Shown here: positions 17,013-25,736 of the stretch, in pieces
Layout: each line of letters opens with the position of its first letter
Position numbering within the stretch: position 1 is the stretch's first letter
Origin: DATFVA01 sp963771705
GTDB lineage: Bacteria > Bacteroidota > Ignavibacteria > Ignavibacteriales > Ignavibacteriaceae
Direction: 5' to 3'
NCBI GenBank assembly: GCA_963771705.1
Contig: CAVYUP010000002.1
Coordinates: 62,001 to 126,000 of the forward strand
Length of the DNA: 64,000 nucleotides
Position numbers and translations under genes: made by a program
Notes under the pieces: generated by a model
What the model was told of the DNA's origin: nothing
What the model saw: the letters and a program-made list of their open reading frames with translations, nothing else
Databases searched by the model: none

Positions 17013-17138
17013 TTGTCATTCCGGCCGGAGGGAGAAATCTCCTTCTTTTACCTTTCCGTAATGTAGTCCTTTTCTTTGTCATTCCGACCGCAGGGAGGAA
17101 TCTCCTGCCTTTACCTTTTCATCAATGTAGCATTCCCT
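17013..17138. repeat. Two tandem copies of a 63-bp TGTCATTCCG-type repeat
   Basis: Copies begin at 17013 and 17076. Each opens TTGTCATTCCG, continues with CCG, AGGGAG and AATCTCCT, then a TTTACCTTT block and AATGTAG. The TCATTCCG...GGAATCTCC core resembles a repeat seen scattered through many Bacteroidetes genomes. The two copies differ at scattered positions. Confidence 0.75.
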
Positions 17139-17178
17139 TTTGCTTGGCTGCTTTTTCCCTTTGCTTACACAGTATTTA

Positions 17179-17222
17179 CAGGCCGAGATGAGGCCGGGAT
17201 GAGGCCGGGATGAGGCCGAAAG
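17179..17222. repeat. Four tandem 11-bp GAGGCCGGGAT units
   Basis: Two central copies (17190-17200 and 17201-17211) are identical; the outer two are degenerate (CAGGCCGAGAT and GAGGCCGAAAG). The array is GC-rich against an AT-rich surround and lies outside any gene. Confidence 0.75.
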
Positions 17223-17397
17223 AAGCTTGTCTTTACCCCCACTTCCAAAACCTTCAGTACTAATGTAATAATAATTTTATTGGTATCTGCTAATTGAAAG
17301 GAACCCATTCCGTCTTTGCCCGGTGCCTGCTCTACTTTTGCCTTAAAAAAAATCCCCTCCCTCAAAACTAATTCTTAGATTTATATGGGGGAGGAGA

Positions 17398-18054
17398 CTA
17401 AGGAGTGGGTCGAGGGTCAATTAACAAAAAATCTTTCAATTCCGCTACGCTGTTAAACACATAATCACTCTTCATCTTTAACACGTGATCTTTTGCAAGA
17501 CTATCCCATAAAACAGAGGCTACTTTAACGCCTGCGGCATTTGCAGCTTTAATATCTGAAGGTGAATCCCCGATCATTATCACATCCTCTTTTTCCAGGT
17601 TGAACTTTTTCAGGAAGAGCTCAATTCCCTCCGGTGAAGGCTTATGTTCTTTTACCTCATCCCCGGTGATTATAAGATCAAAATAGTCGTAAACCCCTAT
17701 CTTTTTTAGGGTTATGGCTGCTGCTTCTCTTCCTTTGCCTGTATAAATTGAGAGCAATACACCCCGCGATTTAAGTTTTTCAAGTATTTCCTTCATACCA
17801 GGATAAATATCAGCCATGTAATGATTATCCGAATAAAACCTGTAATATTCCTCGCGGGCTTTTTCATAGTTATCGCCGCAGAAATCCTTTAATATTACAT
17901 CCTCAGTGGGACCAAACCAGCTGACTATTTCCTTTGGGGAATATGTCTTCCCCAGATACTTTTCTGTAATGAAGTTAAACGAGGCGAAGATCAGGTCATT
18001 TGTTGAGGTAAGAGTTCCGTCTACGTCGAAAATGATTCCTTTGAATTGATTCAT
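17398..18054 (-). CDS. HAD-superfamily phosphatase (phosphoglycolate phosphatase-like)
   Basis: 218-residue haloacid-dehalogenase hydrolase. Motif I is DVDGTLTS with the nucleophile Asp and the general acid two residues later; motif II is SIYTGKGR (Thr); motif III is the Lys in KEHKPSPEG; motif IV is MIGDSPSDIKAA. A helical cap follows motif I, as in Gph and PpaX. Such enzymes remove phosphate from phosphoglycolate, pyrophosphate or sugar phosphates; the substrate cannot be fixed from the sequence. Confidence 0.85.
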   Translation of the reverse strand: MNQFKGIIFDVDGTLTSTNDLIFASFNFITEKYLGKTYSPKEIVSWFGPTEDVILKDFCGDNYEKAREEYYRFYSDNHYMADIYPGMKEILEKLKSRGVLLSIYTGKGREAAAITLKKIGVYDYFDLIITGDEVKEHKPSPEGIELFLKKFNLEKEDVIMIGDSPSDIKAANAAGVKVASVLWDSLAKDHVLKMKSDYVFNSVAELKDFLLIDPRPTP

Positions 18055-18086
18055 ATTTTATTTCTGATTTTTAATAAGTTAGCAAC

Positions 18087-18944
18087 TCAGCTTAGCTGTA
18101 CAAACCGGCTGTTTCTCTCTCCAAATATACCTCTAATTAAATGATACACAGCAAAAAGCTCAAGTGAGAAAGGGAGATACCCTATATAGCCTAACAGCGG
18201 CATTTCGAAAACGTGCAGGAAGTTTACCATTGGAAGGTGATAATACCATTTGGGATACGAGTAATAATTCCACATCTCCCAGAAAAACGCGCATATAAGG
18301 CAGCCGATCCACAAGGATACGACGGGGCGCCAGTTACCTTCCGCTGTATAGAGCAGAAGATTACGGTTTTGCAATTTAATGTTTACCGGCTCAACCAGTA
18401 AATAGACTGTTATCCAGATGAAAGGGTAGAATACTTTAGGGTAGAGGAATTCCAGTATGAGAGTAAGGATACCGAGGGATAAGAACCAGCTGATCGTTTG
18501 ATTTGACGGTTTCAGTTTCCTGTAAGGCTTAAGGCTGTTTATCCATTTGAAAGTGCCTGCAAGTTCAGCTGATTCAAAGACGGCAGGAATGACGGTTGAG
18601 AAACTGATTGATGCGAGGATAAAGAATTCGAAGTCCGTGAAGTACCGTCTGCCGTCATAGAACCAGTTTTGTGTGAAGGAATTAAAAATCTCGAACAGCC
18701 ACCATACGGGAGCTGAAATTGCGAACAGAAGGAGATACTTTCTCAGATTTCTTGTGAGCAGGGAGGTACCCTTGCGGAAGAAGACAAGTCCGTCTACGGT
18801 AAGGCAGTAGCCGAGCCATAATGGGAAGAAAGCCCAGTGGGTTCTTAGTCCGCTCAGATACCAATTAAGATACCAGGACACCAAAACCAACAGGAGCCCT
18901 ATCCAGCCATAGACCGGAAATCGCTCCTGTTTATGTTTTCCCAT
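18087..18944 (-). CDS. Polytopic integral membrane protein, unknown function
   Basis: 285 residues with about eight hydrophobic helices (WIGLLLVLVSWYLNWYL, FFILASISFSTVIPAVF, LLGYIGYLPFSLELFAVYHL). It is rich in Trp and Tyr. The ATG at 18944 was chosen; in-frame GTG at 18950 and TTG at 18959 are alternatives. It follows the thiamine-binding protein gene after 17 bp and precedes the HAD gene by 32 bp, so the three may be co-transcribed. I do not recognise the family. Confidence 0.7.
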   Translation of the reverse strand: MGKHKQERFPVYGWIGLLLVLVSWYLNWYLSGLRTHWAFFPLWLGYCLTVDGLVFFRKGTSLLTRNLRKYLLLFAISAPVWWLFEIFNSFTQNWFYDGRRYFTDFEFFILASISFSTVIPAVFESAELAGTFKWINSLKPYRKLKPSNQTISWFLSLGILTLILEFLYPKVFYPFIWITVYLLVEPVNIKLQNRNLLLYTAEGNWRPVVSLWIGCLICAFFWEMWNYYSYPKWYYHLPMVNFLHVFEMPLLGYIGYLPFSLELFAVYHLIRGIFGERNSRFVQLS

Positions 18945-18961
18945 CCTCACGAACAACAATT

Positions 18962-19267
18962 TTAAAGATTTTCAAGTTTCTTCTGAACACTTTTTATTTT
19001 TTCATCCATGGTCTGATCTCTGTCGGTGCTGGTTCCAAGATGAAGGGTGGTTGAGATTCGCGGGGCTCCCATATCATGGATCTCCTCGTGGCATTTTTTA
19101 ATGGCGGCAAACACATCCTCCCATTCACCTTCGATATTCGTTCCATAGGAATGGAGGATGGTCTTCAAACCGGCATCTTTAAGAATTTTTTCACATCTGG
19201 CAATATACGGCGAGACAGAAATTCCCACTCCTATCGGTACCACACATAAATCCGCTAAAACTTTCAT
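18962..19267 (-). CDS. MTH1187-family thiamine-binding protein (YqgV-like)
   Basis: 101 residues, the full length of this small ferredoxin-fold family. The N-terminus LADLCVVPIGVGISVSPYIA and the later LHSYGTNIEGEWEDVFAAIKKCHE are characteristic. Members form tetramers that bind thiamine or related ligands and may carry or sense it. The gene is the first of a possible operon with a membrane protein. It has GGAGA before the ATG. A palindrome at 19354-19383 and a TAATTTTG box on the minus strand (19405-19412) lie in its upstream region. I saw no TPP riboswitch. Confidence 0.85.
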   Translation of the reverse strand: MKVLADLCVVPIGVGISVSPYIARCEKILKDAGLKTILHSYGTNIEGEWEDVFAAIKKCHEEIHDMGAPRISTTLHLGTSTDRDQTMDEKIKSVQKKLENL

Positions 19268-19353
19268 TAGGTTCTCCTTTTAAAATTTTTTTTTCTTCTC
19301 TCTCCGGCAGACCGACGGCCGCAGGAGGGTTAATTTCCCGTATTAGGGATAAA

Positions 19354-19383
19354 TTGGCACTATATAATGTATTATAGCGCCAA
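19354..19383. promoter_or_regulatory. Palindrome between divergent genes, candidate operator
   Basis: TTGGCACTATA (19354-19364) and TATAGCGCCAA (19373-19383) are complementary at 10 of 11 positions around an 8-bp AT-rich centre. The element lies between the divergently transcribed thiamine-binding protein and rRNA methyltransferase genes, about 48 bp from the latter's start, a good position for a regulator binding site. A minus-strand box TAATTTTG at 19405-19412 (plus-strand CAAAATTA) could drive the leftward gene. Confidence 0.4.
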
Positions 19384-19430
19384 TATTTATATCTTATATA
19401 CAAACAAAATTACAAATAATAAGCAACTCT

Positions 19431-20606
19431 ATGAATGCCAGTATACAACTCAAAAAAAATGAAGAACGAAGAATAAAAGCAGGTCACCTCTGGATTTTCA
19501 GCAATGAAATAGTTTCTGCTGAAGGTGATCCGCAGAACGGTGATACGGTTGAAGTGTTCGATTCAAAGAATAATTTCCTGGGAACCGGCTTCTATAATAA
19601 GAACTCCCTGATCGCGGTGCGGATTATTTCCTCTGTAAAAGTAGAGGATCTGAAGGTCCTTTTCCAGAACCGACTAAAGACAGCCTACGCCCTGAGAAAA
19701 AGCCTCTACCCTGAAAGGGATTCGTTCAGGATGGTATTCAGTGAAAGTGATTTCATGCCGGGACTCATAATAGACAAGTACAATAACACTTTTGTGCTCC
19801 AGGTTTATTCCGCCGGGATGGAAAAAAATATCGGTTTGCTTACTGACATTCTTAAGAATGACTTTTCAGCTGAAAATATTTTCTCAAAGAATGAGGATTA
19901 TTTCAGGACGCTGGAGGGTATTCCCGTTGAAAATAACGTATACCTTGGGGAAAAGAAGAATGAAACGATAAGCGATGGCTCTCTTAAATATGAAATTGAC
20001 TTTGAAAAAGGACACAAAACGGGATTCTATTTCGATCAGTCGGATAACAGGTTCTTTATCGAAAGACTGGCCCCGGGAAAGGAAGTACTGGATGCGTTCT
20101 GCAATTCGGGCGGCTTCGGTTTGCATGCTGCCGCTGCGGGGGCTGCATCGGTAACGTTTGTCGACTCTTCCGCGAATGAGATCGCTAATGCGGAAAGTAA
20201 TTTTAAGCTGAATGGCTTATCGTCCGTTTCGCAGTTTATTGCCGATGATATCTTCGATTTTCTTGAAAAGTGCGTTAATGAAAAAAGAACTTTTGATGTC
20301 GTGATGATAGATCCCCCCGCTTTTGCCAAAAGCAGGAAGTCTGTTCCTGTTGCCAAAAAAGGATATGAAAAATTGAATCGTCTGGCTATGCAGATCGTTA
20401 AAGAAAATGGATTCCTGGTTACCTCATCATGCTCTCATCATATTAAAAGAGATGACTTTATGGAAATATTGAATAATGCTTCCATAAAAACCGGAAGAAA
20501 AATTCAGCTCGTACACTTAAGTTCTGCTTCCCTCGATCATCCTCAAGTCCCATCGATGTCTGAAACAACATATCTTAAATTTGCGGTAGTCAGGGTTATA
20601 GTTTGA
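19431..20606 (+). CDS. rlmI: RlmI-type 23S rRNA cytosine-C5 methyltransferase
   Basis: 391 residues, the length of RlmI/YccW. The first 75 residues form a PUA RNA-binding domain (IQLKKNEERRIKAGHLWIFSNEI). The Rossmann methyltransferase domain carries the SAM loop VLDAFCNSGGFGLHAA, the acidic FVDSS strand and the motif DPPAFAKSR, and the Cys-bearing SSCSHH near the C-terminus. RlmI methylates C1962 of E. coli 23S rRNA with SAM; exact site specificity here is inferred. Confidence 0.85.
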   Translation: MNASIQLKKNEERRIKAGHLWIFSNEIVSAEGDPQNGDTVEVFDSKNNFLGTGFYNKNSLIAVRIISSVKVEDLKVLFQNRLKTAYALRKSLYPERDSFRMVFSESDFMPGLIIDKYNNTFVLQVYSAGMEKNIGLLTDILKNDFSAENIFSKNEDYFRTLEGIPVENNVYLGEKKNETISDGSLKYEIDFEKGHKTGFYFDQSDNRFFIERLAPGKEVLDAFCNSGGFGLHAAAAGAASVTFVDSSANEIANAESNFKLNGLSSVSQFIADDIFDFLEKCVNEKRTFDVVMIDPPAFAKSRKSVPVAKKGYEKLNRLAMQIVKENGFLVTSSCSHHIKRDDFMEILNNASIKTGRKIQLVHLSSASLDHPQVPSMSETTYLKFAVVRVIV

Positions 20607-20812
20607 TGGAAAACGGATACTATAAAAGAAAAATATCTGGATTTGATTTCCAGAGGATTTGATATAGTTTTTGGTTTTCCTGGCTGGCGCATTTTTTTTG
20701 CAAAAGAAATGCAACATTTTTATGTTTGGAACCGTCTAATCTGACTACCGGGTATTTATTATATTTTGCTTATCTTTTTAAACGATAACTCACAAAAATG
20801 ATGAGGTAAAAC

Positions 20813-21796
20813 TTGGATATTTCTGCTCTTAATGAAAAAATCAAACAGGAAAGCGCGTTTATTGATCTGCTGATGGGCGAAATCGGCAAGGTGATCGTCG
20901 GACAAAAGGCTATGGTGGAAAGCCTCATAGTAGGTCTGCTCGGCAACGGCCATATTCTGCTTGAAGGTGTACCGGGACTGGCTAAAACTCTTGCTATTAA
21001 ATCTCTTTCTGCGGCGATGAAAGCAAAGTTCCAGCGTATACAGTTTACACCCGACCTGCTTCCCGCCGATCTCGTAGGAACAATGATCTACAACCAGAAG
21101 GAAGGCAATTTCTTCATTCGTAAAGGCCCTCTCTTCGCCAATTTTATTCTTGCTGATGAGATCAACCGTGCGCCCGCTAAAGTGCAGAGCGCCCTTCTCG
21201 AAGCTATGCAGGAGCGGCAGGTTACTATTGGTGAGGAAACTTTCTACCTCGAAGAGCCTTTCCTCGTTCTTGCTACCCAGAACCCCATTGAACAGGAGGG
21301 AACATATCCACTTCCTGAAGCACAGGTCGACCGTTTTATGCTGAAGGTGAAAATAACTTATCCTTCCCGCGATGAGGAACTAAAAATAATGCGTAATAAC
21401 GTAAACCTTGTTGAAGAGAAGATTAACCCTGTGATTTCTCCGGCTGATATTCTGAAGGCAAGAAGTCTTGTGCAGGATGTGTATGTCGATGAGAAAATTG
21501 AAAAGTATATCCTTGATATCGTTTTTGCCACTCGTTCGCCTAAGGAATTCGGATTGAATAATCTTACAGACCTGATCTCATACGGGGGTTCCCCTCGTGC
21601 TTCTATAAATCTTGCGCTGGGTGCTAAAGCTATGGCCTTCATCAAGAGAAGAGGCTATGTGATCCCCGAGGACGTTCGCGGGATATGCCAGGATGTGCTC
21701 AGACATAGGGTGGCTGTTACTTATGAAGCGGAGGCAGAAGAGATAACCTCAGAATATATTATTCAGGAAATTCTTAATAAAATCGAAGTCCCTTAA
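20813..21796 (+). CDS. MoxR-family AAA+ ATPase
   Basis: 327 residues starting at TTG with GAGGT upstream. The Walker A motif reads EGVPGLAKT, Walker B is FILADEINR, and sensor 1 is VLATQNPIEQEGTYPLPEAQVDR, which is the MoxR signature. MoxR ATPases act as chaperones that activate or remodel vWA-domain partners. It is the first gene of the DUF58-Bat run that follows, 59 bp upstream of the DUF58 gene, the classic arrangement. Confidence 0.95.
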   Translation: MDISALNEKIKQESAFIDLLMGEIGKVIVGQKAMVESLIVGLLGNGHILLEGVPGLAKTLAIKSLSAAMKAKFQRIQFTPDLLPADLVGTMIYNQKEGNFFIRKGPLFANFILADEINRAPAKVQSALLEAMQERQVTIGEETFYLEEPFLVLATQNPIEQEGTYPLPEAQVDRFMLKVKITYPSRDEELKIMRNNVNLVEEKINPVISPADILKARSLVQDVYVDEKIEKYILDIVFATRSPKEFGLNNLTDLISYGGSPRASINLALGAKAMAFIKRRGYVIPEDVRGICQDVLRHRVAVTYEAEAEEITSEYIIQEILNKIEVP

Positions 21797-21855
21797 GCGG
21801 CTTCAATTAAGCAACTAAACAGTTTAACAATTAAATAATTAAATAATTCAACAGC

Positions 21856-22731
21856 GTGCTTACAAAAGAATTACTTAAACAGGTAAGACAGATAGAGATA
21901 AGAACGAAGGGTCTGGTGAACCAGGTCTTCTCCGGTGAGTATCATTCCGTTTTCAAGGGAAGAGGTATGGAGTTCTCTGAGGTCCGCGAATACCAGTTCG
22001 GAGATGATATCAGGAATATCGACTGGAATGTTACCGCCAGGTTTGGACATCCTTTCATTAAAATATTCGAAGAGGAAAGGGAACTGACCGTTATGCTGAT
22101 GGTCGATTTAAGCGGTTCTCTTATTTTCGGGACAAATGAAAAAACAAAGCAGCAGGTTGCCGCCGAACTTAGCGCTATTCTCGCTTTTTCCGCTTTGAAG
22201 AATAATGATAAGGTCGGTTTGATCCTGTTTACGGATAAGATCGAAAAGTTCGTCCCTCCCCGTAAGGGGAGAAGTCACGTTCTCCGTATTATCCGTGAAG
22301 TGCTTTCATTTGAACCCGAAGGTAAGTCGACTAACCTGAAGGCTGCTCTCGAATATCTTAACAGCACGGTTAAAAAAAGAAGCATTGTCTTTCTGCTGTC
22401 GGATTTTATGGACTCAGGCTATGAAAAGATCCTGCGGATTATTGGTAAAAAGCACGACCTGATCGGGGTTGTGCTCAATGATAAACGTGAGAGCGAGATA
22501 CCGAAAATGGGACTGATAAAACTTACAGATGCTGAAACCGGCGAGGAACGATGGGTGGATACGAGTAGTATAAAGGTCCAGAACAGACTGGAAGAAGTCA
22601 GGAAAAATATGATTCAGCAGAGAAAGTCGTTGTTTATTTCCAGCAGGCTCGACAGCATCGAGGTACAGACCGGTGACGATTACGTAAAACCTCTTGTTCA
22701 ATTCTTCAGATTACGTGAAAGAAGATGGTAA
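21856..22731 (+). CDS. DUF58 protein with vWA-like fold
   Basis: 291 residues from a GTG start. The DUF58 signature is present: FKGRGMEFSEVREYQFGDDIRNIDWNVTAR, followed by the vWA metal site MVDLSGS. DUF58 proteins are partners of MoxR. The next gene starts 7 bp before its stop, showing tight coupling. Confidence 0.9.
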   Translation: MLTKELLKQVRQIEIRTKGLVNQVFSGEYHSVFKGRGMEFSEVREYQFGDDIRNIDWNVTARFGHPFIKIFEEERELTVMLMVDLSGSLIFGTNEKTKQQVAAELSAILAFSALKNNDKVGLILFTDKIEKFVPPRKGRSHVLRIIREVLSFEPEGKSTNLKAALEYLNSTVKKRSIVFLLSDFMDSGYEKILRIIGKKHDLIGVVLNDKRESEIPKMGLIKLTDAETGEERWVDTSSIKVQNRLEEVRKNMIQQRKSLFISSRLDSIEVQTGDDYVKPLVQFFRLRERRW

Positions 22732-23678
22732 AAAGATTTTTTAATGTTCTGATTATCGTTTGTGCGCTGGCGGTATTTGCTTCTGCGCAGAATATTTCAG
22801 TCAGTGCTTCAACTGATACAAGTGCGTATAAAATCGGCGACTATATTCATTATACGATACAGGTAAAAGCCCGTCCTGAAATTAATGTTAACGGGCCCGC
22901 TGTAAGTGATACTCTTGCGGGAATGGAGCTTATAAATCAGCAGGTTCCTCAGAAAGAGGAAGCGGACGGAAGACAGGTTATCACTTATAGTTATACTTTT
23001 TCAAAGTATGATTCCTCGGATGTAACTGTTCCTCCTGTTCTGGTTTACTACAGAGCAAAGAGTGATACAGCCGTGAAGGTGATAACTACTAACGAAGTTT
23101 TCTTTACCGTTCGCCCCTTAAAAGTAAACCCTGAGGCCGGCATAAAGGATGTTAAGGCACCGTTAAAAATTCCGCTCGACTGGAGATGGATAGCGCTCTG
23201 GGTATTAATAGGTTTGATAGTCTTGGCCGCGGCATACTACGCGTACCGTAAATATCAGGAGAGAAAAGCCGGCTATGTCCCTGAAAAAGTAGTGGTTAAA
23301 GTTCCTGCACACGTTGCTGCTTTGAAGTCATTGAGAAGTCTTCGTGAAAAGCAGCTTTGGCAGAAGGGTATGGTTAAAGAATATCATTCTGAAATTACAG
23401 AGATTATCAGAAGATACTTTGAAGAAAGATTTAACCTCCCCGCACTGGAAATGACCTCGGGTGAAGCCGTTGATGAACTTCGGAAAAGAGCAGGGACTGA
23501 AAAAATAATAACAGATACAGAGAATTTTTTAAGCAATGCCGATCTGGTGAAATTTGCTAAGTTCCAGCCGATGGCATCTGTAAATGAAGAGATGATGAAA
23601 CAGGCAGAAGAAATAGTGCGGAAAACAAAGTACGGATCTGATGAAGCAGTAACCGAGGTGACCGAAGATGTTCAATAA
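22725..23678 (+). CDS. BatD-like/DUF4381-type membrane protein
   Basis: 317 residues: signal peptide (to ASAQ), a beta-rich periplasmic domain of about 125 residues resembling the first BatD domain, one transmembrane helix (WIALWVLIGLIVLAAAYYAY), and a helical cytoplasmic tail (EIIRRYFEERFNLPALEMTSGEAVDELR) of DUF4381 type. It overlaps the DUF58 gene by 7 bp and batA by 11 bp. It probably links the MoxR/DUF58 pair to the membrane vWA proteins. Confidence 0.75.
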   Translation: MVKRFFNVLIIVCALAVFASAQNISVSASTDTSAYKIGDYIHYTIQVKARPEINVNGPAVSDTLAGMELINQQVPQKEEADGRQVITYSYTFSKYDSSDVTVPPVLVYYRAKSDTAVKVITTNEVFFTVRPLKVNPEAGIKDVKAPLKIPLDWRWIALWVLIGLIVLAAAYYAYRKYQERKAGYVPEKVVVKVPAHVAALKSLRSLREKQLWQKGMVKEYHSEITEIIRRYFEERFNLPALEMTSGEAVDELRKRAGTEKIITDTENFLSNADLVKFAKFQPMASVNEEMMKQAEEIVRKTKYGSDEAVTEVTEDVQ

Positions 23679-24663
23679 TATAACGTTTGCATATCCCTGG
23701 ATCCTTTTTGCTTTAATTATAATCCCGGTAATGGCTGTGTGGTATTTCTGGAAGGGGGTTAAACGTCAGCCTTCGGTTAAGTATTCTTCACTTGGATTTC
23801 TGAAGGGATTTGCTCCTACTATGAAAGAACGGATGCGCCATATCCCGTTTATATTGAGAATGCTGGCTGTCACTCTCTTTATAGTTGCGCTTGCTCGTCC
23901 TCAAACCTTTTCCTCAGGTGAAAATATATATACCGAAGGTATAGATATTGCGATGGTTCTTGATATTTCGGGAAGTATGCTCGCGGAGGATCTGAAGCCG
24001 AACAGACTTGAGGCTGCCAAAGATGTTATAAATAATTTTATTAAAGGCAGAACATCCGACAGGATCGGACTTGTGGTCTTTGCAAGGGATGCGTTCACAC
24101 AGTGTCCTTTAACCGTCGATTATCCTGTGCTAAGCAATCTGCTCAATCAGGTCAAAAGTGGGATGATAGAGGACGGAACTGCTATAGGGAATGCGATCGC
24201 TAACGGCGTAAACAGGCTGAAAGACAGCGAGGCGAAAAGCAAGATCATTATTCTTTTAACTGACGGTGTTAATAACGCCGGCGAGGTAGATCCTGTTTCT
24301 GCGGCTGAAATTGCGAAGACGTTCGGAATAAGAATTTATACTATCGGTGTGGGAACCAGAGGTAATGCTCCTTTCCCGGTCCAGACTCCTTTCGGCATTA
24401 GGTACCAGATGGCTCCTGTTGAAATAGACGAGGCGGTGCTGCAGAAGATTGCCTCAATAACAGATGGCCAGTACTTCAGGGCAACTGATAACAGGACCCT
24501 CGAAGATATTTATAATAAAATTGATAAACTTGAGAAAACAAGAGTTGAAATTACCTCGTATAGAAATGCTAAGGAACTTTTTTACGGCTGGCTTGGCGGC
24601 GGTATCTTCCTTCTATTCCTCGAGGTATCGCTGTCACGCACAGTCTTAAGAAAGATCCCGTAA
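23668..24663 (+). CDS. batA: Aerotolerance protein BatA, vWA domain
   Basis: 331 residues: two N-terminal membrane helices, a von Willebrand A domain, and a C-terminal helix. The MIDAS motif is DISGSM with Thr in PLTVDYP and Asp in LTDGVNNAG. Bat proteins were named from Bacteroides aerotolerance; the molecular role remains unclear. The gene overlaps its upstream neighbour by 11 bp and is followed by batB after 22 bp. Confidence 0.9.
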   Translation: MFNNITFAYPWILFALIIIPVMAVWYFWKGVKRQPSVKYSSLGFLKGFAPTMKERMRHIPFILRMLAVTLFIVALARPQTFSSGENIYTEGIDIAMVLDISGSMLAEDLKPNRLEAAKDVINNFIKGRTSDRIGLVVFARDAFTQCPLTVDYPVLSNLLNQVKSGMIEDGTAIGNAIANGVNRLKDSEAKSKIIILLTDGVNNAGEVDPVSAAEIAKTFGIRIYTIGVGTRGNAPFPVQTPFGIRYQMAPVEIDEAVLQKIASITDGQYFRATDNRTLEDIYNKIDKLEKTRVEITSYRNAKELFYGWLGGGIFLLFLEVSLSRTVLRKIP

Positions 24664-24685
24664 ATCATCAATGGCTTAATAATAA

Positions 24686-25735
24686 ATGTTTAGATTCGCT
24701 CATCCTGAATATTTAAATGCGCTCTATGCGATCCCGGTGCTGGTGCTGCTTTTCTGGTACCTTAGCCGGAACCGTAAAAAGCTGCTTGAAAAGTTTGCCG
24801 ACAGGAAACTGCACAGGGTGCTTTTCCCTGACTTCAGCATAGTCAAAAACTGGTTTAAGATTGGACTGGTTCTCTTTGCCCTTATATTATTAATTTTTGC
24901 GGCCGCTAATCCGCAGGTGGGAACCAGGGTGCAGGAGGTTAAGCAGTCTGGTATAGATGTTTTTATAGCTCTTGATGTTTCCCGCAGCATGCTCGCTCAG
25001 GATATTAAACCTGATAGGCTCGATCAGGCTAAATACCAGATATCCAGTCTTATAAATAAGCTGAGAGGCGACAGGATAGGATTGATAATCTTTGCCGGTG
25101 AGGCTTTTGTTCAGTTTCCTCTTACAACCGACTATTCTGCTGCTAATCTTTTCCTTTCGGCGGTGGATGTTAATTCTGTCCCTCAGCAGGGAACTGCAAT
25201 AGCTTCGGCAATTGACCTTGCGGTTAAATCATTCGACTATAAGGCAAGTACTCAGAAGGTATTGGTGATTATAACAGATGGCGAGGACCACGAAGGGGAT
25301 ATAATGCAGGCTGTGGAAGGAGCGAAGGATAAGGGAATAAAGATTTATACTATAGGTCTTGGGTCGCTTACCGGGGCTCCTATTCCTGTTTATAACGCTC
25401 AGGGTCAGCAGGTTGACTATAAGAAGGATGATAGTGGTAATATTGTTCTTACTAAACTCGATGATACTACATTAAAGCAGATTGCTTCGGCAGGCGATGG
25501 AAAATATTTCCAGGCAGCAACATATGACGATTACCTCGATAGGATTTACAGCGATCTTTCATCGCTGGAAAAAAGTGAGTTCGGCGTAAGGAAAGTTACT
25601 GATTACGAGGACAGGTTTTACTATTTTTTAGCTCCGGCAATCATTCTGCTTGTGCTGGAATTTTTTATATCAGACAGAAGATCGCTGCTTTTTGATAAGC
25701 TTAACAGAAAATTAGGAATTGATCAGAAGGTATAA
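24686..25735 (+). CDS. batB: Aerotolerance protein BatB, vWA domain
   Basis: 349 residues with the same layout as BatA: N-terminal helices, vWA domain and C-terminal helix. The MIDAS motif is DVSRSM, completed by PLTTDYS and ITDGEDHEG. BatA and BatB are clear paralogues (shared GIDIAMVLD/GIDVFIALD strands and GTAIG/GTAIA segments), consistent with ancient duplication. BatC begins 1 bp after the stop. Confidence 0.9.
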   Translation: MFRFAHPEYLNALYAIPVLVLLFWYLSRNRKKLLEKFADRKLHRVLFPDFSIVKNWFKIGLVLFALILLIFAAANPQVGTRVQEVKQSGIDVFIALDVSRSMLAQDIKPDRLDQAKYQISSLINKLRGDRIGLIIFAGEAFVQFPLTTDYSAANLFLSAVDVNSVPQQGTAIASAIDLAVKSFDYKASTQKVLVIITDGEDHEGDIMQAVEGAKDKGIKIYTIGLGSLTGAPIPVYNAQGQQVDYKKDDSGNIVLTKLDDTTLKQIASAGDGKYFQAATYDDYLDRIYSDLSSLEKSEFGVRKVTDYEDRFYYFLAPAIILLVLEFFISDRRSLLFDKLNRKLGIDQKV

Positions 25736-25736
25736 A

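Larger units (their letters stand above)
17003..17397. other. Non-coding, repeat-bearing spacer of 395 bp
   Basis: The spacer between convergent genes holds two 63-bp tandem units (17013-17138) and four 11-bp GC-rich units (17179-17222). The remaining 175 bp show no gene or clear terminator. Short frames crossing this region have no codon pattern, no ribosome binding site and repeat-derived sequence, so none is called. Confidence 0.7.

Noticed and set aside
17003..17222. CRISPR-like array in the repeat spacer
   Set aside because: The units are directly adjacent without unique spacers, and no cas genes are near.
19268..19353. TPP riboswitch upstream of the thiamine-binding protein gene
   Set aside because: The conserved CUGAGA and ACCUGAUC...GGAUAAUGCC elements are not present.
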